Origin: Pteria penguin
Lineage: Eukaryota > Mollusca > Bivalvia > Pterioida > Pteriidae
Direction of reading: 5' to 3'
Assembly (NCBI GenBank): GCA_035048485.1
Contig: CM068590.1
Location: 558,001-622,000 of the forward strand
Length of the DNA: 64,000 bases
Shown here in pieces: positions 12,151 to 26,300 of the stretch (its first letter is position 1; the number at the start of each line of letters is the position of its first letter). Made by a program: the position numbers and the translations under genes. The notes beneath the pieces are model-generated. The model was given only the letters and a program-made list of their open reading frames with translations, was not told where the DNA came from and searched no databases.

Positions 12151-14085
12151 CTGTCAGTATATATGCAAATTTGACCTAAGGAGAAATCCGCAATTTGAAT
12201 TTCAAAATATTTCTTTAGCGTTTAAGTGATTAAGAAACAGTGACAAGGGCATTATTATAATCTAAAATATGTTTACCTAGAAAAATGTCATTTCCTTAAT
12301 TTTAACACCTCAAATCTGCAATATCTGTAGTGGCTGGTATTTCTGCTTAAGCCCATCATAATGATGGATAAAGTAATTTTAGCGATGTACTTAAATAGTG
12401 AACATACTTGAGCCAGAAAAGCTCTACAATTAGATTACCACTACAATAAGTACATAATTATGCAATATCAGGACTGACTGTAGACCAATGTGATTTCATA
12501 GAGGTCTGGAAAAAAACAACCACAAAATAAGTGAAATGATGATGTTTTATTTTTCTAAAGATAAATACATTTGGTTAATATATCTAAGATAGTAAGGGAG
12601 AAAGACCCATCATACCGCTTACCTGCTCCAAAATTCTTTATATTGAGGGTTTTTTTCTGAGAAAATTATAGTCATATACATACATATGCTTTTGCTTAAA
12701 GTGTATTACTGCAGTGACCACAGATAACATTTAAAGCTAGAAAATGACAAAGTACATTTGTGTACAACTATCAAGATTCCTCATATTGTCACAAAATGAA
12801 AGTTTAATCATGGACTGAACCATGTAATAATGTAACCTTGAAGTGGACAAAACTATAGCATAGATCAAATTTCTATGATTGTTGTATTGTCTTACACTTT
12901 ACAGACATAAATATCATTCTCTTCTGTTTGACTACCCTGGTTTTTTTCAACCAAGCTGTTTGTTGTTTCATCATAAAATTTATATAAATGATTGAATTCA
13001 TGAAAAATCAGATGAACCTACATTAAATTAAGTAGACCATAGTTCAGGTGAACTTATTATTAGTTTTTGAGAATATTGGCAATTCAGTATCAATAACTTT
13101 TGACTCTGTGACCTTGAAATATTTATCTTATACAATCATTGTATAACGCATCAGGAACAGTAATTTGTAGCAATTTTTTAAAGAAAAATACTGTATACCA
13201 GGAAATTTTCGCCATTTTTGACCTTTGAAGATAGGGCAAATTTAAGTTGAAAGTGAAAATTTCATTCTCTTATACAGCTATAGGTAGAGTGTCGATTGGG
13301 CGAATATAAAATTGGGCAAATGTATTTGGTGTTGACAAAGGGTGAAAACTTACAGTAGTAATGGAAATAAGCTTTTACTACCTATGTTCACATGAAAAAA
13401 GTATTTAGCCATATAATTTCAGAAAAAATAGTAATAACCACCAAGAGCAAGTAGTAACTACTGTAAAAATATAGTTGTTGGCAGGTGCCTTTCTGTATGT
13501 TTCCCTACAAACAGATTTTTATCTGTACCTTTATACTTCACAGAACAACATACTTTTATTCGTAGACACTTTTTTTTTTTGCAATTTTACCTTGAGAACG
13601 AGTTAGTGGTAATAAACTTCTGCCGAAAGGTTAATAATTACATTGAAAATCATGTAAAAATCACTCTAAATTAATAATTTATGGCAATGGAGATTTGCGA
13701 TTTCGTCTCAGTCATGAAATGCACAAAAGTAAATAGCACAGGAATAAAAGTTGGTTTACAGTAGATAAACTATTACAAAGCAGTATTTATGGGTGCAAAA
13801 TATTATCCTACTTAACATGAGACAGTTTTTATAACTATATAGTATACTGACCACTTTCAACTCATTATTATTTCCACCTTCGGTTCTTGTATGGCATCAC
13901 AAAGAAATACATGGTCAAAATAGGAAATCAAAATACATATACAGCTACTGCTATTTTATAACTTATGCTATTATGATTAAATGAGTGAAATAACATGAGC
14001 ATTAATCTATAACACATAAAATGGTGTCAAGGCACCAGAGCGCTAAATATTTGCTGCACTTAATTAAATCGTTTTACAGTATGTC
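12151..14085. other. AT-rich sequence beyond the 3' end of the SET gene
   Basis: No coding exon was recognised. The region presumably includes the 3' untranslated region of the minus-strand SET gene just below 14086. A stretch near 13190-13340 (TTTTCGCCATTTTTGACC and following) resembles a dispersed repeat, by impression only. Confidence 0.45.
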
Positions 14086-14309
14086 TCATATTTTTTGCTG
14101 TCTTTTGGCACGATTTACATGTGTTGTGATCAAATTTTTAACGGCAAATTTAATCTGTTTCCAGTTGAACTTTGACAGACATGGCTCGTTCTTTATGGCA
14201 TTCAGGCATTGCAACTGTCCAGGAGTTTTCTCAGTAGCTATGGATTGTCTGAACTGCCTTGTTAAGTCACTTTTCTCATCAACTGTCCATTGATGCCTGG
14301 ACTTTGGTC
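14086..14309 (-). CDS. SET gene last exon, Myb/SANT-like C-terminus
   Basis: The acceptor TTGTATTCACAG at 14310 is followed by phase-1 coding sequence GPKSRHQWTVDEKSDL, an aromatic-acidic Myb/SANT-like start. Later segments include TPGQLQCLNAIKNEP and FNWKQIKFAVKNLI, and a basic end NRAKRQQKI with TGA at 14088-14086. The spacing W..., C..A...EP, W..IK..V.N is what I recall at the C-terminus of KMT5A-like proteins in fishes and molluscs. DNA or histone binding is inference. Confidence 0.75.
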
Positions 14310-17300
14310 CTGTGAATACAACACTGAGTATTAATCAGTATCAACTGTAATAACAAATCCAATACAATGTAGAACACCTCCTTTGTGTAGGATCTACATA
14401 CATGTACAATTGCTTTGAGAACAATAAGATACATAATCTCAAAGAGCATCAATTGACAGTTCTCATTTTCTCATTCCATTGGGTGTCAGAACCTTTTTTG
14501 AATTTTCATTGTGCATGTATTCTATAAAAGGTTTGTTAAAATATTATCTACAAGTTTTAAAGGAAACTTTAAAGTATCCCACACAGTGTGACTGACCAGT
14601 TTAACCACATCTTTACTAGTGTGAGATTCTTCTGTCTCATCTGTGAGCTAGTGAAATGAGCGTGACATCACAATAAAAAGTGACTAATTTCTTCGCAGTT
14701 ATCAAGATATCCAATCACTAGTAATGATATGGGCTTAGGGAAAGAGAAATCTCACACCCGCAGGCACAAGATTTGATACCTGAAGCCTTTGCTAAATGTT
14801 AACTCTGATAGCAACCTATGCCCTTGAGTGTGAAAATATCTCTATTCCATATCATTACTAGCAATCAATTACATACATGTAAATCATATGCATCTTGGAA
14901 GCCAAATGGATCTTGAGTGATAATTATGATTCTTATCATATAAGAACAGACACCCAGATAAGCTGCGTATTTGTGTATTTACGCAAATAAAAACAATGAA
15001 AAAACGAAATCATTTATAGTATGGAGCGTACAACTTGCACATTTGATTCAACTTGTTTGGAACAACATCTAAAGGAGACTTTTGAAGCTAGCATTCATTA
15101 CGTTAATCTTGGCCATTCTTATTAGACATGGGTCAGTTTTTGTAACGATACTGTACCCAAGAGAAGATCTTGCATACATATTAAAGCGGAATCACTTCAC
15201 GAAGCAGTAAAGCACAGAATGTGAATACTGGGTGAGAATACTCCATTGAAAAATCAAAATATCCACCCTGTTAAAAAAAAGTGCATATTTACCCTATGCA
15301 TTTCGCTGCTTATCTGGGGCACTGTAAGAAGCATTTTACTTATACTATGGAAAATTATAATATAAAACTTCACATGACTGCATGGCCAAAGCAAAACCAA
15401 CAAGGTATGTTTGAGAAACATTATGCCACAGAAGGTAGCCATTTAGGAAGGCACAGCAATTTGAGAGATGGAGCATGAGGCAGTATTTAAGTGTTTTGAG
15501 GAATTGATATGAATACTTAATGGTAATTTATCAAATGACTGACCTGTTATGACAATGACCGAGGGAGATAATTCCCACCAAAAAACTACCAAGCCAGGCA
15601 TGCACCATTAAATACTATGTAACAACTGACCAGTATATTTCAAAAGTCAAAGTTTCATAACTCAGTCAAACAATATTGACCAATTTTATCCGAATTAGAA
15701 CTCATCCTTGTAAATTTGGTAGCTGTTTGATAATGAATATTGAAGTTATCTGACAGAAATGTTGAAATTATGCATTTTCTCACAAAGTCCCATTATGTGA
15801 TAACTCGATGAAATATCGACCGATATCCTCAAAATTCAAACTTATCCTTTATCGTCTTATTTCTAAGCTATATTAAAAAAAATGTGGTTGCTATACAGTA
15901 ACAAGAAATACTCTTAATTATATGCATCGCCTAATGCCCTCTTCGTCAAAAATGCATGCACTAGTACTGAGTTGATCAGCTTTCCATACAGAAGACAATC
16001 TATGAAATTGTAGGAAAAATGAAATTCATGAGTGAAGCTGCAAAATGTGAAAATTCACATGTACAAAGGGCCTTAACTCTGCCAAAATTGAAAATTCTGG
16101 TCCGGAATTCCAACTCGATCTGTAAACCATCAGGCTCAGGCTGAAGCCATATACCAAGCTATAAATACGTAGTTCAAAGCGTAGCGAAAATCAGTGCATA
16201 AAACTGCATAATATGAAAATTCACATGTGCAAAGGGTCATAACTCCACCAAAAAATGAAATTCTCGTTCAGGATTCAAACCCAATCTCTAAACCGTCAGA
16301 CTAAAGCCATGTACCAAGCTATGAATACCTAAGCTAGCTCAAAGCATACCAAACACAAGAGGCCCAAGTGGCCTATGCCTATATTGCTCACCTGAGCAAT
16401 ATCTGCATATTTACAAGCAAGCAAGAAATTCTGTGCAGCGGTTCTGGAGAAGAAGTTGAAAATGTTTCAACCAAACAGAGTCAATGGAGGCCATCTTGGA
16501 TCACGGATCGGCATAAAAAACACAAACTTGGTAGAGGACCTTGAGTACTTACTTTCTTGTTACACAAATACAACAAGTACTCACGTTTACATTCCTGTCA
16601 CACACATACAGAGGTTTATCATGTCTATGGGAAATTTCAAGCCAGTGTGGCGCAGTGGCTAGCGTGTTCGGCTTGTGATCAAGAGGTCAACGGTTTGAGC
16701 ACCGTCCCGGCCACACCGGTGTTCTGTCTTTCGGATGAGACGGTAAAAACCGAGGTCCCATCTTTTTCTGCCTGCTATGCTCAAAATCCAGAATATGCAG
16801 TGAATTTGTCTTTAACATTAAAAAAATCTGCTCAAATATTAACTTTATATCTGATACTATGTAGAATCTGCATCTGCAGGACACCTTGTTTAAGACCTTT
16901 CATTTCATGCCACAATAGCATGGGAAATGATGTCACAAATCCACAGAATTACCAGACGCCATTTTGTATGACTGTAAACTGAGGGAAATTTGTCAGCAAT
17001 GTGAAAACCTTGAGTACAGCTATTAAAATGATTGCAAGTCTTCTTACTTGGTGTAATGGTCTATATACATGTTGATCTTCAAGTTCATACATATTTTTAC
17101 AACTGTGAGCGTGAAATATTAAGAGATAGAGTGTCTTGTAAACACATTGTCTTACATGCACTGAATTACCAGAGACAAGGATATACCACCCTGACCGGTG
17201 TCTGGGGTATTTGACCCTTGATTAATTGCCTGGAAAAAATTGGAGAAAACAACAAGAAATAGGAGGTATGATTTTAATGCTAAAAATTGAAGGAACTCTA

Positions 17301-20300
17301 TCCAAATGGAAGTGGTCTCTGTATATGTAGTCAGATTCCTATCACACTCAGAGTGATATATTACTGATTGATCATTCATACCTGATTTCACATTTTCGCC
17401 ATTATCATTGTCCCTGTCTTTATCATCTTCATCATGTGCATCATCATCCTCATTATCATCATCTGCAACATCATCCTCATTATAAGCATCCGTATCATCA
17501 CCCTCATTATTATCATCTGTATCATTGCCCTCATTGTTAACATCTGCTTCAAATGAAGTTTTCATTGGAGGTACTACAAAGAAATTATAGACTTCTGTAA
17601 CGACAAGAATAAGAGGTGAGGGAAGGGGGAATTAAAATAACAAATGTGCAAATAGCTTTATGTTCCTCAAAGAAATAACAGTATCATTAATGTAAATGTA
17701 GTGTTATCACAACCCAAACATCATGCGTCTTGTCACACAAATACAGATGGATTAAAGTGCATATATTTTGATTTTCATTGCTCTGTAAACCACAATGGTC
17801 ACTACAACATATGGCATGAAATGAGCTGGCATCCCATGCATCATATGATGACATGTCAGATTCCTGTCACACTCATACAGTGGTATATGAAATGAGATTC
17901 CTGTCACACACATACAGTGGTATATGTGTAGTGAGATTCCTGTCACACACATACAGTGGTATATGTGTAGCGAGATTCCTGTCACACACATACAGTGGTA
18001 TATATGTAGTGAGATTCCTGTCACACACATACAGTGGTATATGTGTAGTGAGATTCCTGTCACACACATACAGTGGTATATGTGTAGTGAGATTCCTGTC
18101 ACACACATACAGTGGTATATGTGTAGCGAGATTCCTGTCACACACATACAGTGATATATATGTAGTGAGATTCCTGTCACACACAGTGGTATGTGTGTAG
18201 TGAGATTCCTGTCACACACATACAGTGGTATATATGTAGTGAGATTCCTGTCACATACAGTGGTATATGTGTAGTGAGATTCCTGTCACACACATACAGT
18301 GGTATATATGTAGTGAGATTCCTGTCACACACAGTGGTATATGTGTAGTGAGATTCCTGTCACACACATACAGTGGTATATGTGTATTGAGATTCCTGTC
18401 ACACACAGTGGTATATGTGTAGTGAGATTCCTGCCACACACATACAGTGGTACATATGTAGTGAGATTCTTGTCACACACAGTGGTATATGTGTAGTGAG
18501 ATTCCTGTCACACACAGTGGTATATGTGTAGTGAGATTCCTGTCACACACATACAGTGGTATATGTGTAGTGAGATTCCTGTCACACACATACAGTAGTA
18601 CATATGTAGTGAGATTCCTGTCACACACATACAGTGGTATATGTCTAGGAAGATTCCTGTCACACACATACAGTGGTATGTATGTAGTGAGATTCCTGTC
18701 ACATACATACAGTGGTACATCGAATCACACACATATGCTGCAAGGGTAGAAATTAAGAAAAAAAGTATGGTTTTCCAGACAGAATACCACTATACTGTGT
18801 CCTGGTATCCCGTCTGAATATTTGGCATTCCATCTTTGTTGATGGTCATTCATTGACTGCAATCCAACAATAAAAACTGTGCTTATAAATACTTATTGTA
18901 TCTTTATCATTCCCGAGCTGGTACATCTACCATCTGGTATTCCCGACGGAATACTCAGCAACTCAAAGTTGGTTTCCCTAAGAAAAAAATTAGTATCCCA
19001 GTGACTACAATGTACATAATATCGCCAATTTCGAGCCCTGTGACGATATGCATATTATATTATTGATATCATCAATCATTCATACCTGATACCATAGAAT
19101 CATTGTCATTATTATCATTCATACCTGATACCATAGAATCAGTGTCATTATTATCATTCATACCTGATACCATAGAATCAGTGTCATTATTATCATTCAT
19201 ACCTGATACCATAGAATCAGTGTCATTATTATCATTCATACCTGATACCATAGAATCAGTGTCATTATTATCATTCATACCTGATACCATAGAATCATTG
19301 TCATTATTATCATTCATACCTGATACCATAGAATCAGTGTCATTATTATCATTCATACCTGATACCATAGAATCATTGTCATTATTATCATTCATACCTG
19401 ATACCATAGAATCATTGTCATTATTATCATCATCATCTGCTTCACTCTCTTTTACATCCAACTGCTGCTCATTGTCAGAAGGGCCAACATCAAAAGGATC
19501 ATCATCTGAAAAAAATGCATTTCAAACATTTTAATAAGACAACAATTATTAATCTTTAACTTCAATGGTATACAATAAGTGAAATGGTCGAAATAGACAT
19601 AATTAATAAGTCTGTCTTAAAGAGCAGCCATTGCTGTGTACTAGACTATGATTTATTCACAAATTCAGTGTTGTAAACTTGTCTTTATCAGAGGTTGACA
19701 TTCGCACGAGCTTCTTCGATTTTCAGGTCATCCAAATGGAACTTGGCTTATCCAAGATCCACCAATTCACTGCCACATTGTTAAACAACATTTTCAATAC
19801 TGGAAATTATGGTAGTGCAAAGTTCAACACTTAGTCCGACAACGTTACAAGCATGAGATCCATGTTGCCAAGTGACCAAGTATTACTGGTATTGGGATAT
19901 TTAGCTCCCAATCTCTGGCTTGGCTCAAATAAAGTCATCAGAAATTGATCATGGCCAGTGAAATTATTGAAAATCTAGGTAACAAGATTCTGGTATTCCC
20001 GACGGAATACTCAGCAACTCAAAGTCGGTTTCACTAAGAAAAAAATTAATATCCCAGTGACTACAATGTACATAATATCGCCATTTCGAGCCCTGTGACG
20101 ATATGCATATTATATTATTGATATTGATATATGCAATCAGATTCCTAACACAGACAGAGTGATATATACTGTAAAAGGAGAAAAGCAATCTCTTTAAATT
20201 TCCTTTCTGAAATTATAACGTAAATAAGCTTAATCATTCATACCTGATACCATAGAATCAGTGTCATTATTATCATTCATACCTGATACCACAGAATCAT

Positions 20301-23300
20301 TGTCATTATTATCATTCATACCTGATACCATAGAATCATTGTCATTATTATCATTCATACCTGATACCATAGAATCAGTGTCATTATTATCATTCATACC
20401 TGATACCATAGAATCAGTGTCATTATTATCATTCATACCTGATACCATAGAATCAGTGTCATTATTATCATTCATACCTGATACCATAGAATCAGTGTCA
20501 TTATTATCATTCATACCTGATACCATAGAATCATTGTCATTATTATCATTCATACCTGATACCATAGAATCATTGTCATTATTATCATTCATACCTGATA
20601 CCATAGAATCAGTGTCATTATTATCATTCATACCTGATACCATAGAATCAGTGTCATTATTATCATTCATACCTGATACCATAGAATCATTGTCATTATT
20701 ATCATTGGTTTGAAACCAATCCAGCAAGATATGTAAAATTAAACTTGTTTAAGTCTTTATCCAATAGCAGTTTAACAATTAATTCAGCAATCAGCATTAC
20801 ATTATATTAATTCAAAAACAACATCAAATTACATATGATAGATGTTGTACGCATGCATAAAAAACTGGCAGCAAAATTGATTTTAGATCTCATCACTAAG
20901 TAGTTTACATTTTCTATGTTTTCTATCTTGCAGTTGACAATTCACTCGTTGACAACTAACCTTTGCTGCATCATGGTTGAATGTTCATGGTCTACCATTG
21001 CTGACCATGGTTATCATTGCCAATCATGGATAAGTATAGTCAACCATTGGTGACCATGATTGACCTATGTCGACCATGGTAACTTATATCCATGGTCAAC
21101 GACTGTTACTTAAAGTTAAAACTGGTGACTCATTGCTGACCATGGTCAACCAATGCTAACCATGGTAAACCAATGCCAATCATAGTGTACCATGGCTGTC
21201 CATGGTTAAATGACCAATTAATATGACCATGGTTTAATGATCATGGTCAACCATTGCTTACCATGGTAAATCAATGCTAACCGTGGTCTATCATGGTCGT
21301 CCATGGTTTGACCATGGTTAAATGACCATGGTTGACCAATCTCACAACTATCTTCAAGTGTTGTCAAACATGGTCACTTTTTGCAGGGGAAGTGCCCAAG
21401 GGAGCAAAATGTACTGTCAGACATACCTAGAAATGCAGAAAGCATTGCAGACAGGACATGTTCTGTTTTTAAGGTCAAATACTTTCAGAAAGGACATATC
21501 AATATTCATTCAGAAACAACAAATGGATAATCTTGAAACTGTAATAGCGCAACTATTAAGATCATCTGAATTGGCCAAGTTATTTTCAACTGTACCTGCT
21601 CGGACAGACAAGTAAGAAAACATGTTTCAATAATATTGTTTGAGACACAACAAAAATGTTGGAATAAGCCTGATCTTGGCAACTTGAATAATTGAAGTCT
21701 TACATGTGGTTTCCATTCCATTTGAACACAAAGGTGTATCCATTATTCTTGATTTTATCAATGTTCTTGCTCCTATTGCTCCTTTTTCCAACATATTCCA
21801 AAAGGAATGCCCCTTTTGGAAAGCTCTTTTCAGCAAAGACCCCAAATCCTAAAGAAGAAGAAAAAAGCTGTCAAAAGATCAAATGTCTCCCCTAATACAA
21901 AATGAGAGATTACCTGCTTTGTCTTTGACAATGTTCAGTTCTAGAGGAATAGGTGATATCTTTGAAAATGGAACTCACTGAAGATTAAATAAGGTTGTTT
22001 AATTTGTTTATCAGTTTCCAATGCCTGTGTAAATTTGTACTGTCATAAATACAATAACATCAATGAGATGAAGTTATTTGCAACACACACATAAGCATCA
22101 TGTTCAAGTCATGACAAGGTACCGATATACTGAATATCATCATTGTACATTAACTACATTTATTTCAAATACAAAGAGTTTCACTAAGATGACTGAATCT
22201 TTCCCAGAAATAATCCTTGCATTTACATTGTAATTTAGTTGGGCCCTACAACTTTCAAATGTATATGCATAATAAAAAAAATTGATAGATTTACAAAAAA
22301 AACATAAGGCTGATGTAAGAGTTGATCCCCTTCGTACTTTCAATTTCACAAGGATCATGAGTATCCTGACCAGTTTGAACCAGAAACTTGTGGTCTTAAC
22401 TTAATTTTATATGCATCTTTTAAAATGGAATTGATGGAGATTGTTTCAAAAGCATCAAAGTCAGACATACATGTATATATCTACCCTCCACCCACCCCTG
22501 AACATTTTCTCACCTGATTTACATTGATCTAAAAAATGACTCATTAATTTAGCTTATTACATGGAGTTTTCTTCTCCATATATAATTCAGAACTTCTTTT
22601 CGAAATAAAATTTGCTTATCTGCGGATATATTGAGAACCAGGATTATAAAAGCTTTGAAGTTGCTAAGTCTATCTGCTTTATAGGAAATTTACTCCACTG
22701 ATGTGTTCATTTATGAATGAAAATACTGTTGTCTTGGTGGCACGAAAACAGCAAGAGTCATTGATGAATTGCAAATCTCAATGTCAGCCATGTTTCCAAT
22801 TTTGGTTTTTGATGCATTTTAGAGAATTAAGTCTCAAAGGGCGGTAAGACAGTTAAAAAAGTATCGCAGTTTTGACTTGGTGTAATGTGTATTATATCGT
22901 GGGCACAGTATCAATACATATCGTAGTATGGATATATTGTTACAGCCCTACATCAGTGGTGAAAAAGTCGATCAACAGAACTTTTTTATCTCTGAATATT
23001 GAAATATTTTGACTTCATGATTTCATTTAAAAGCAAAGACATTGACAAACAATTTTGCACTCATCCCTGGTGACAAGCCCAGTTGAAAAGCCCTTGTCTT
23101 TGTCCTATTTTTACCTGTCCAGGACGAGTGGATGGGTACATTTGTTTCACCCTGAAGTATCTCCAACTTTTGCACAACAATGTGCATGCACACAAATTAA
23201 AGCACACCTTGTGAACAAGTTTTTGGTGGCAGAAAAGTTACTGTCCTACTACATTCCCTGCTTTCTACAGTTTTTGCCCCATGTGTCAACTTTCTGTTCC

Positions 23301-26300
23301 CTAAATTTAAAGTTTACCTATCTGGAAAAAGATACAAATCACGAAATACCCTTGGGTCAGCAATTGATCAATATGATGGGAGCTAGTCCTATTTGAGCAA
23401 CATTTGGACCTGCTTGCATAATTGCTACGCAAATTTTTGAAGGTTTTGCATAAAAGCTATGCAAGTATTTTTTTCTTGAGGGTTAACTAACAAAATATAT
23501 GTATGGCAAAATTATGCAGCTATGCATCTTAATTGAACCACTGCATAACTCTGTGAAATATTGACTGTTATCTTCAAAATTCTAACTCATCCTTTATCTT
23601 CTTATTTCTAAGCTATATTTGAAATTTAGTTGCTACAGTCAAATTCATGTTGAAGTTATTTGACTGAAATGAAGATTTCTCATATTCAAAGTCCCATAAT
23701 TCCAGTAAATATAGATGGATTTTCCAGACCTTTGAACTCATCCAATATATTTCATTGCTATAAAGCTAGCTGTACACCAAATTTGATTTAAATCCAATAA
23801 CAAATCAGGAAGTTATTTGATGGTAAAGGTCAAACAGACAGACACTGACACACGGACCAAAAACAATATGCCCCCCCCCTAGGCCTTTAGCCAAATGCAG
23901 CAATGACTGAGACTCGTGATCACATGATTCATATCAATAAACACTATGGCGGTAGTTAGACTTACACTTTCAAAGACTTCAAAAAAAAAAAAACAGAAGT
24001 GCAATATGAGCAATGTTGATGTTATCAACAGCTGTGTCTGCCATTGATAGCTATTAAGTTAGCTTTAAAGTTTGATAATACAAGCTCGAATGCATGTATA
24101 TCAAACGTTAACGAGAGAATAAAGTTATGGCAGTGTCCTGGACACGATCGCAAGTGTCAGCGTTTGAATATCTCTGACATAATGGGATATACACACGGTT
24201 TACGTCACTCATGTATTGTTTATATGTTATAATGCAATGCTTAAAAATGTGAAAGGTACTTATCAAGTTTTAATTTCAATTTGTTGCCTTTGTTTTTAAT
24301 TTGAATTATGGTGTTGTTATCTACGAAATCATTTACAAGTTAAATTTTTTGACGAGTGGATCACAGCCGGTGTGGCACAGTGGTTAGCGTGTTCAGCTTC
24401 TGATCGAGAGGTCGCCGGTTCGAGCCCCGTCCTGGCCACACTGGTGTTCTGTCTTTCGGATGAGACAGTAAAAACCGAGGTCAAGTGTCATGGTAGGCGT
24501 GACACGTAAAAGATCCCAACGGTGGGTCCGTTGCACAGGTCTAAATTTGTATGCCCTGCATCAGGCAGATGCCGTCACCATATACGTGAAATATGCGTGG
24601 TGTGACATTAAACAAAATCAAACAATCAAACAAACAAACGAGGTTTGGACGATTACTTTTTGTCTTGCACTTGCCCTGCGGACAAGTATAGTTCAAAAAG
24701 TTTTTCCTGACCCCTGTAAATGTGTGTGAAAACAGCCAAGTGTCATTATTCATGGAATATCCCTCATAATGTACATGTATATAATATAGCTTACTTATAC
24801 ATACATTACTGAACATTTCAGTGTTAATCAATGTATCGGGTCTGTTATTACAGAAGGACTTGCAAAATACATGTGATATGAAAATTTGAGTTGATTTAAA
24901 ATTCTTACCAATGTAATGATTGATCCAGCGCTTCTGGAATCCTGGCTTGTCTAGACCAGCCTGGCACCAATAATTAGCATCAGCATCTGGGGTTAGTCTT
25001 CTCTGTTAAAAATAAATTATCTTGATGAAATGTTGAGCCTTCCTTTAAAATTAGGGATTTTAACTTTGATTTTAAAATATATTTTAAGCATTAAATATCT
25101 TAATGAAATATTAAGACTTCTATATTGTCGAAATCAAAGATGGCTGCAATGTGGCCATCTTGTTTTGGATCAGTTCAAAAATGGTACAACGCACAATGTT
25201 ATATAGACCTAAAATGGAAACTTACAAGTTAAAACAAGAGATCCCAAAGGGATCTTGGTGCCCACCATCATAAGTTCTTTGTTAGATCTATGACAGACTG
25301 TTATTTTTTGTACTTTTCTCTTCTATATATACCTACAGGATATGCTAACAATTCACACCACCTGCCCTAATTGACCAATGAAGTGCATTGTTCTTATAGG
25401 TGATAAAGATTGCTGCCTGGCAGCCATGTTTGTTTTCTGATCTATTTAAAAAATGTGATGTGCACAACTTAACCTCAGGGGCAACCCTTCTGTCAAGTTT
25501 TAAAAAGATCCTCTCAGTACTTTGTGAGAAATAGTGATAAACTTTCAAAGTCAAAATCCAAGATGGACACCTGTCGGCCATGTTTGTTTTCCAATCCATC
25601 TCAAAATGTGATATCAACAACTACACCTCAGGGGGAACCTTCATGTCAAATTTCAAAAAGATCCCTTCAGTCCTTTCTCAGAAATAGAGGTAACAAACTT
25701 TCAAAGTCAAAATCCTAGATGGCCACCTGTCAGCCATGTTTGTTTTCTGATCCGTCTGAAAATGCGATATGCACAACTACACCTTAGGGGAAACTTTCAT
25801 GTCAAATTTCAAAAAGATCCCTTCAGTTCTTTCTGAGTTGTTAAAGGACGGACAGACAATGGACCATGGACGCAGAGTGATTTAAATAGCCCACCATTTG
25901 ATGATAGTGGGCTAAACACAGTAACATTCAGCACCGTAGTAATATTAACAAGTATTGTTTACAGATGACAGACGACTGGCATGTATGAACCATTAATTGA
26001 TAAGGGCGATGCAAACAGCCCAAAATCTGTAGATGGTAAGCTAAAAATGAGTACTGAATTGTACAAACTCCTTTTGGCAAGTAAAGAATTACTACTTCTA
26101 TCCAGATTAACCGTGTGGATTGCAACCAGAAACAAATGTAGAAAATTAACAATAAACTCATGGGTAATAAATTCTTAAACAAACCTACCACTGAACAAAA
26201 CGAATAAGATTTAAACAACAAATTTTGAAAATTTCATTGATGTTTGTTACAGAATGCTTTAAAATTCTACTCATTGCATTGTTTTTGGGAGTGGGAAAAA

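Noticed and set aside
19103..20713. Plus-strand frames with SLLSFIPDTIES repeats
   Set aside because: They are the complement of the minus-strand acidic donor array, where the acceptor, donor and neighbouring exons give a consistent reading.
24366..24729. Possible tRNA genes at the SINE heads
   Set aside because: A and B boxes are present but the cloverleaf stems do not close, and a shared SINE body and tail follow. They are SINEs.
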